A stretch of DNA of 64,000 nucleotides from Nocardia sputorum (GTDB lineage Bacteria; Actinomycetota; Actinomycetes; Mycobacteriales; Mycobacteriaceae). Shown one piece after another: positions 63,548 to 64,000 of this stretch (positions are counted from its first letter, which is position 1; the number at the start of each line of letters is the position of its first letter). The notes under the pieces were generated by a model. That model was given only the letters and a program-made list of their open reading frames with translations. It was not told the DNA's origin and made no database searches. Made by a program: the position numbers and the translations under genes. The DNA lies in NCBI RefSeq assembly GCF_027924405.1, contig NZ_AP026978.1, positions 6,324,001 through 6,388,000 on the forward strand, written 5' to 3'.

Positions 63548-64000
63548 AATGGGTGCTGACCCCGGACGAATTCACGCATGTCTGGACGAACGAAACGAGC
63601 CTGGACCGCAGGCCCTACCCGGTCAACATGGTCCCCTCGGCCACGGCGCGGACCGAGTCGGAACACCTGGCCCTCCGCCTGCCGCAGCGCTTCGCCCGCC
63701 AAGCCGACCCAGACCTGGCCGCCGCGTTGATGCTCTGCGCGCGCAACGACGCGACCACCATCACCGTCTCCGGCGAACGCACGCCGCTCGCCCGCAACGG
63801 AACCGGCGCGGCGGCCGAACAGATCCTCGCCTTCGCCGCGGTCGTGCACAACCACGCGGGCATCCTGGTCGCCACGCCCGACCGGGTGACCGTGCAGATG
63901 TGCCATGCCCGCGCCGTGGGCGAACGCCTGGTACAGGTCATCGGGTCGGCGCGGCCGGGCAAGCTGGCCCCGATGCGGGAGCCGCAAGACGCCGTGCTCA
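63544..64000 (+). CDS. espG: ESX secretion-associated protein EspG, N-terminal part (cut by window edge)
   Basis: The frame runs from a GTG (63544) off the right edge, giving about 152 residues. The start KWVLTPDEFTHVWTNE and the following DRRPYPVNMVPSATARTESE match EspG chaperones, which recognise PPE-type substrates in type VII secretion. Further strands include ADPDLAAALMLCARNDATTI and VVHNHAGILVATPDRVTVQM. It overlaps the PPE-like gene by 4 nt, which supports a chaperone-substrate pair. The C-terminal half is outside the window. Confidence 0.8.
   Translation, partial: MKWVLTPDEFTHVWTNETSLDRRPYPVNMVPSATARTESEHLALRLPQRFARQADPDLAAALMLCARNDATTITVSGERTPLARNGTGAAAEQILAFAAVVHNHAGILVATPDRVTVQMCHARAVGERLVQVIGSARPGKLAPMREPQDAVL

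Overview
The window is very GC-rich actinobacterial DNA. It carries a mycolic-acid-group gene set: an HbhA-type heparin-binding protein, mycothiol synthesis (mshA), SenX3-RegX3, an LprQ-type L,D-transpeptidase, and an ESX (type VII secretion) start at the right edge. Gene content and order from about 1 to 57.5 kb follow, from memory, the M. tuberculosis Rv0472c-Rv0514 neighbourhood. The extra genes, codon use and lack of PE/PPE repeats fit a Nocardia-like Nocardiaceae better than Mycobacterium. This is inference from family recognition; no search was run.

Layout. (1) 0-6.2 kb, minus: hemL, a histidine phosphatase, a ResA/CcsX-type thioredoxin, ccdA, resB and ccsB (cut by the window edge), a haem-precursor plus cytochrome c maturation operon with almost no untranslated gaps. 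(2) 6.3-9.0 kb: small secreted and membrane proteins. (3) 9.0-18.7 kb, minus: rex, hemA, hemC, cobA/hemD fusion and hemB. A plus-strand accessory insert (YrhB-like protein, Sel1-repeat protein, 90-aa protein, two gene stumps) separates hemD from hemB. rex has a near-consensus Rex operator over its promoter. Short reading frames joined by ATGA overlaps fill the rex-hemA and hemC-hemD gaps, and the rex-hemA filler is built of 75-bp tandem repeats. (4) 18.7-29.8 kb: glutaredoxin-like protein, SerB-like HAD phosphatase, acyltransferase, epimerase, bS22, excisionase-type HTH protein, proC, thioesterase, sugar isomerase-like protein, a membrane protein and ppx.

(5) 29.9-45.1 kb: a secreted protein, regX3-senX3, an HxlR regulator with a divergent NADP-dinucleotide-binding protein, an ECF42-type sigma factor with its DGPF (YCII) partner, a secreted CocE/NonD hydrolase, gpmA, a ROK kinase, a YbjN-like protein, mshA, a hydrolase, an SDR, mscL and an LprQ-type L,D-transpeptidase. 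(6) 45.1-57.5 kb: murB, two DUF2505 paralogues, a methyltransferase, an AbiEi-like protein, an LmeA-like protein, deoC, a GNAT protein, a vapC remnant, purU, a hydrolase, DUF2516, hbhA with its coupled XRE regulator, DUF445 and TetR. (7) 57.7-64 kb: an ABC1 kinase, a saccharopine-dehydrogenase-like reductase, a methyltransferase, a GntR/UTRA regulator, and the start of an ESX-type locus (EspC/WXG-like, PPE-like, EspG).

Together the left third links haem supply to cytochrome c assembly under redox (NADH/NAD+) sensing by Rex. The centre is housekeeping envelope and stress functions. The most unusual feature is the run of MIRU-like coupled mini-frames in the haem operon. No rRNA, tRNA, CRISPR array or intact insertion sequence was seen.
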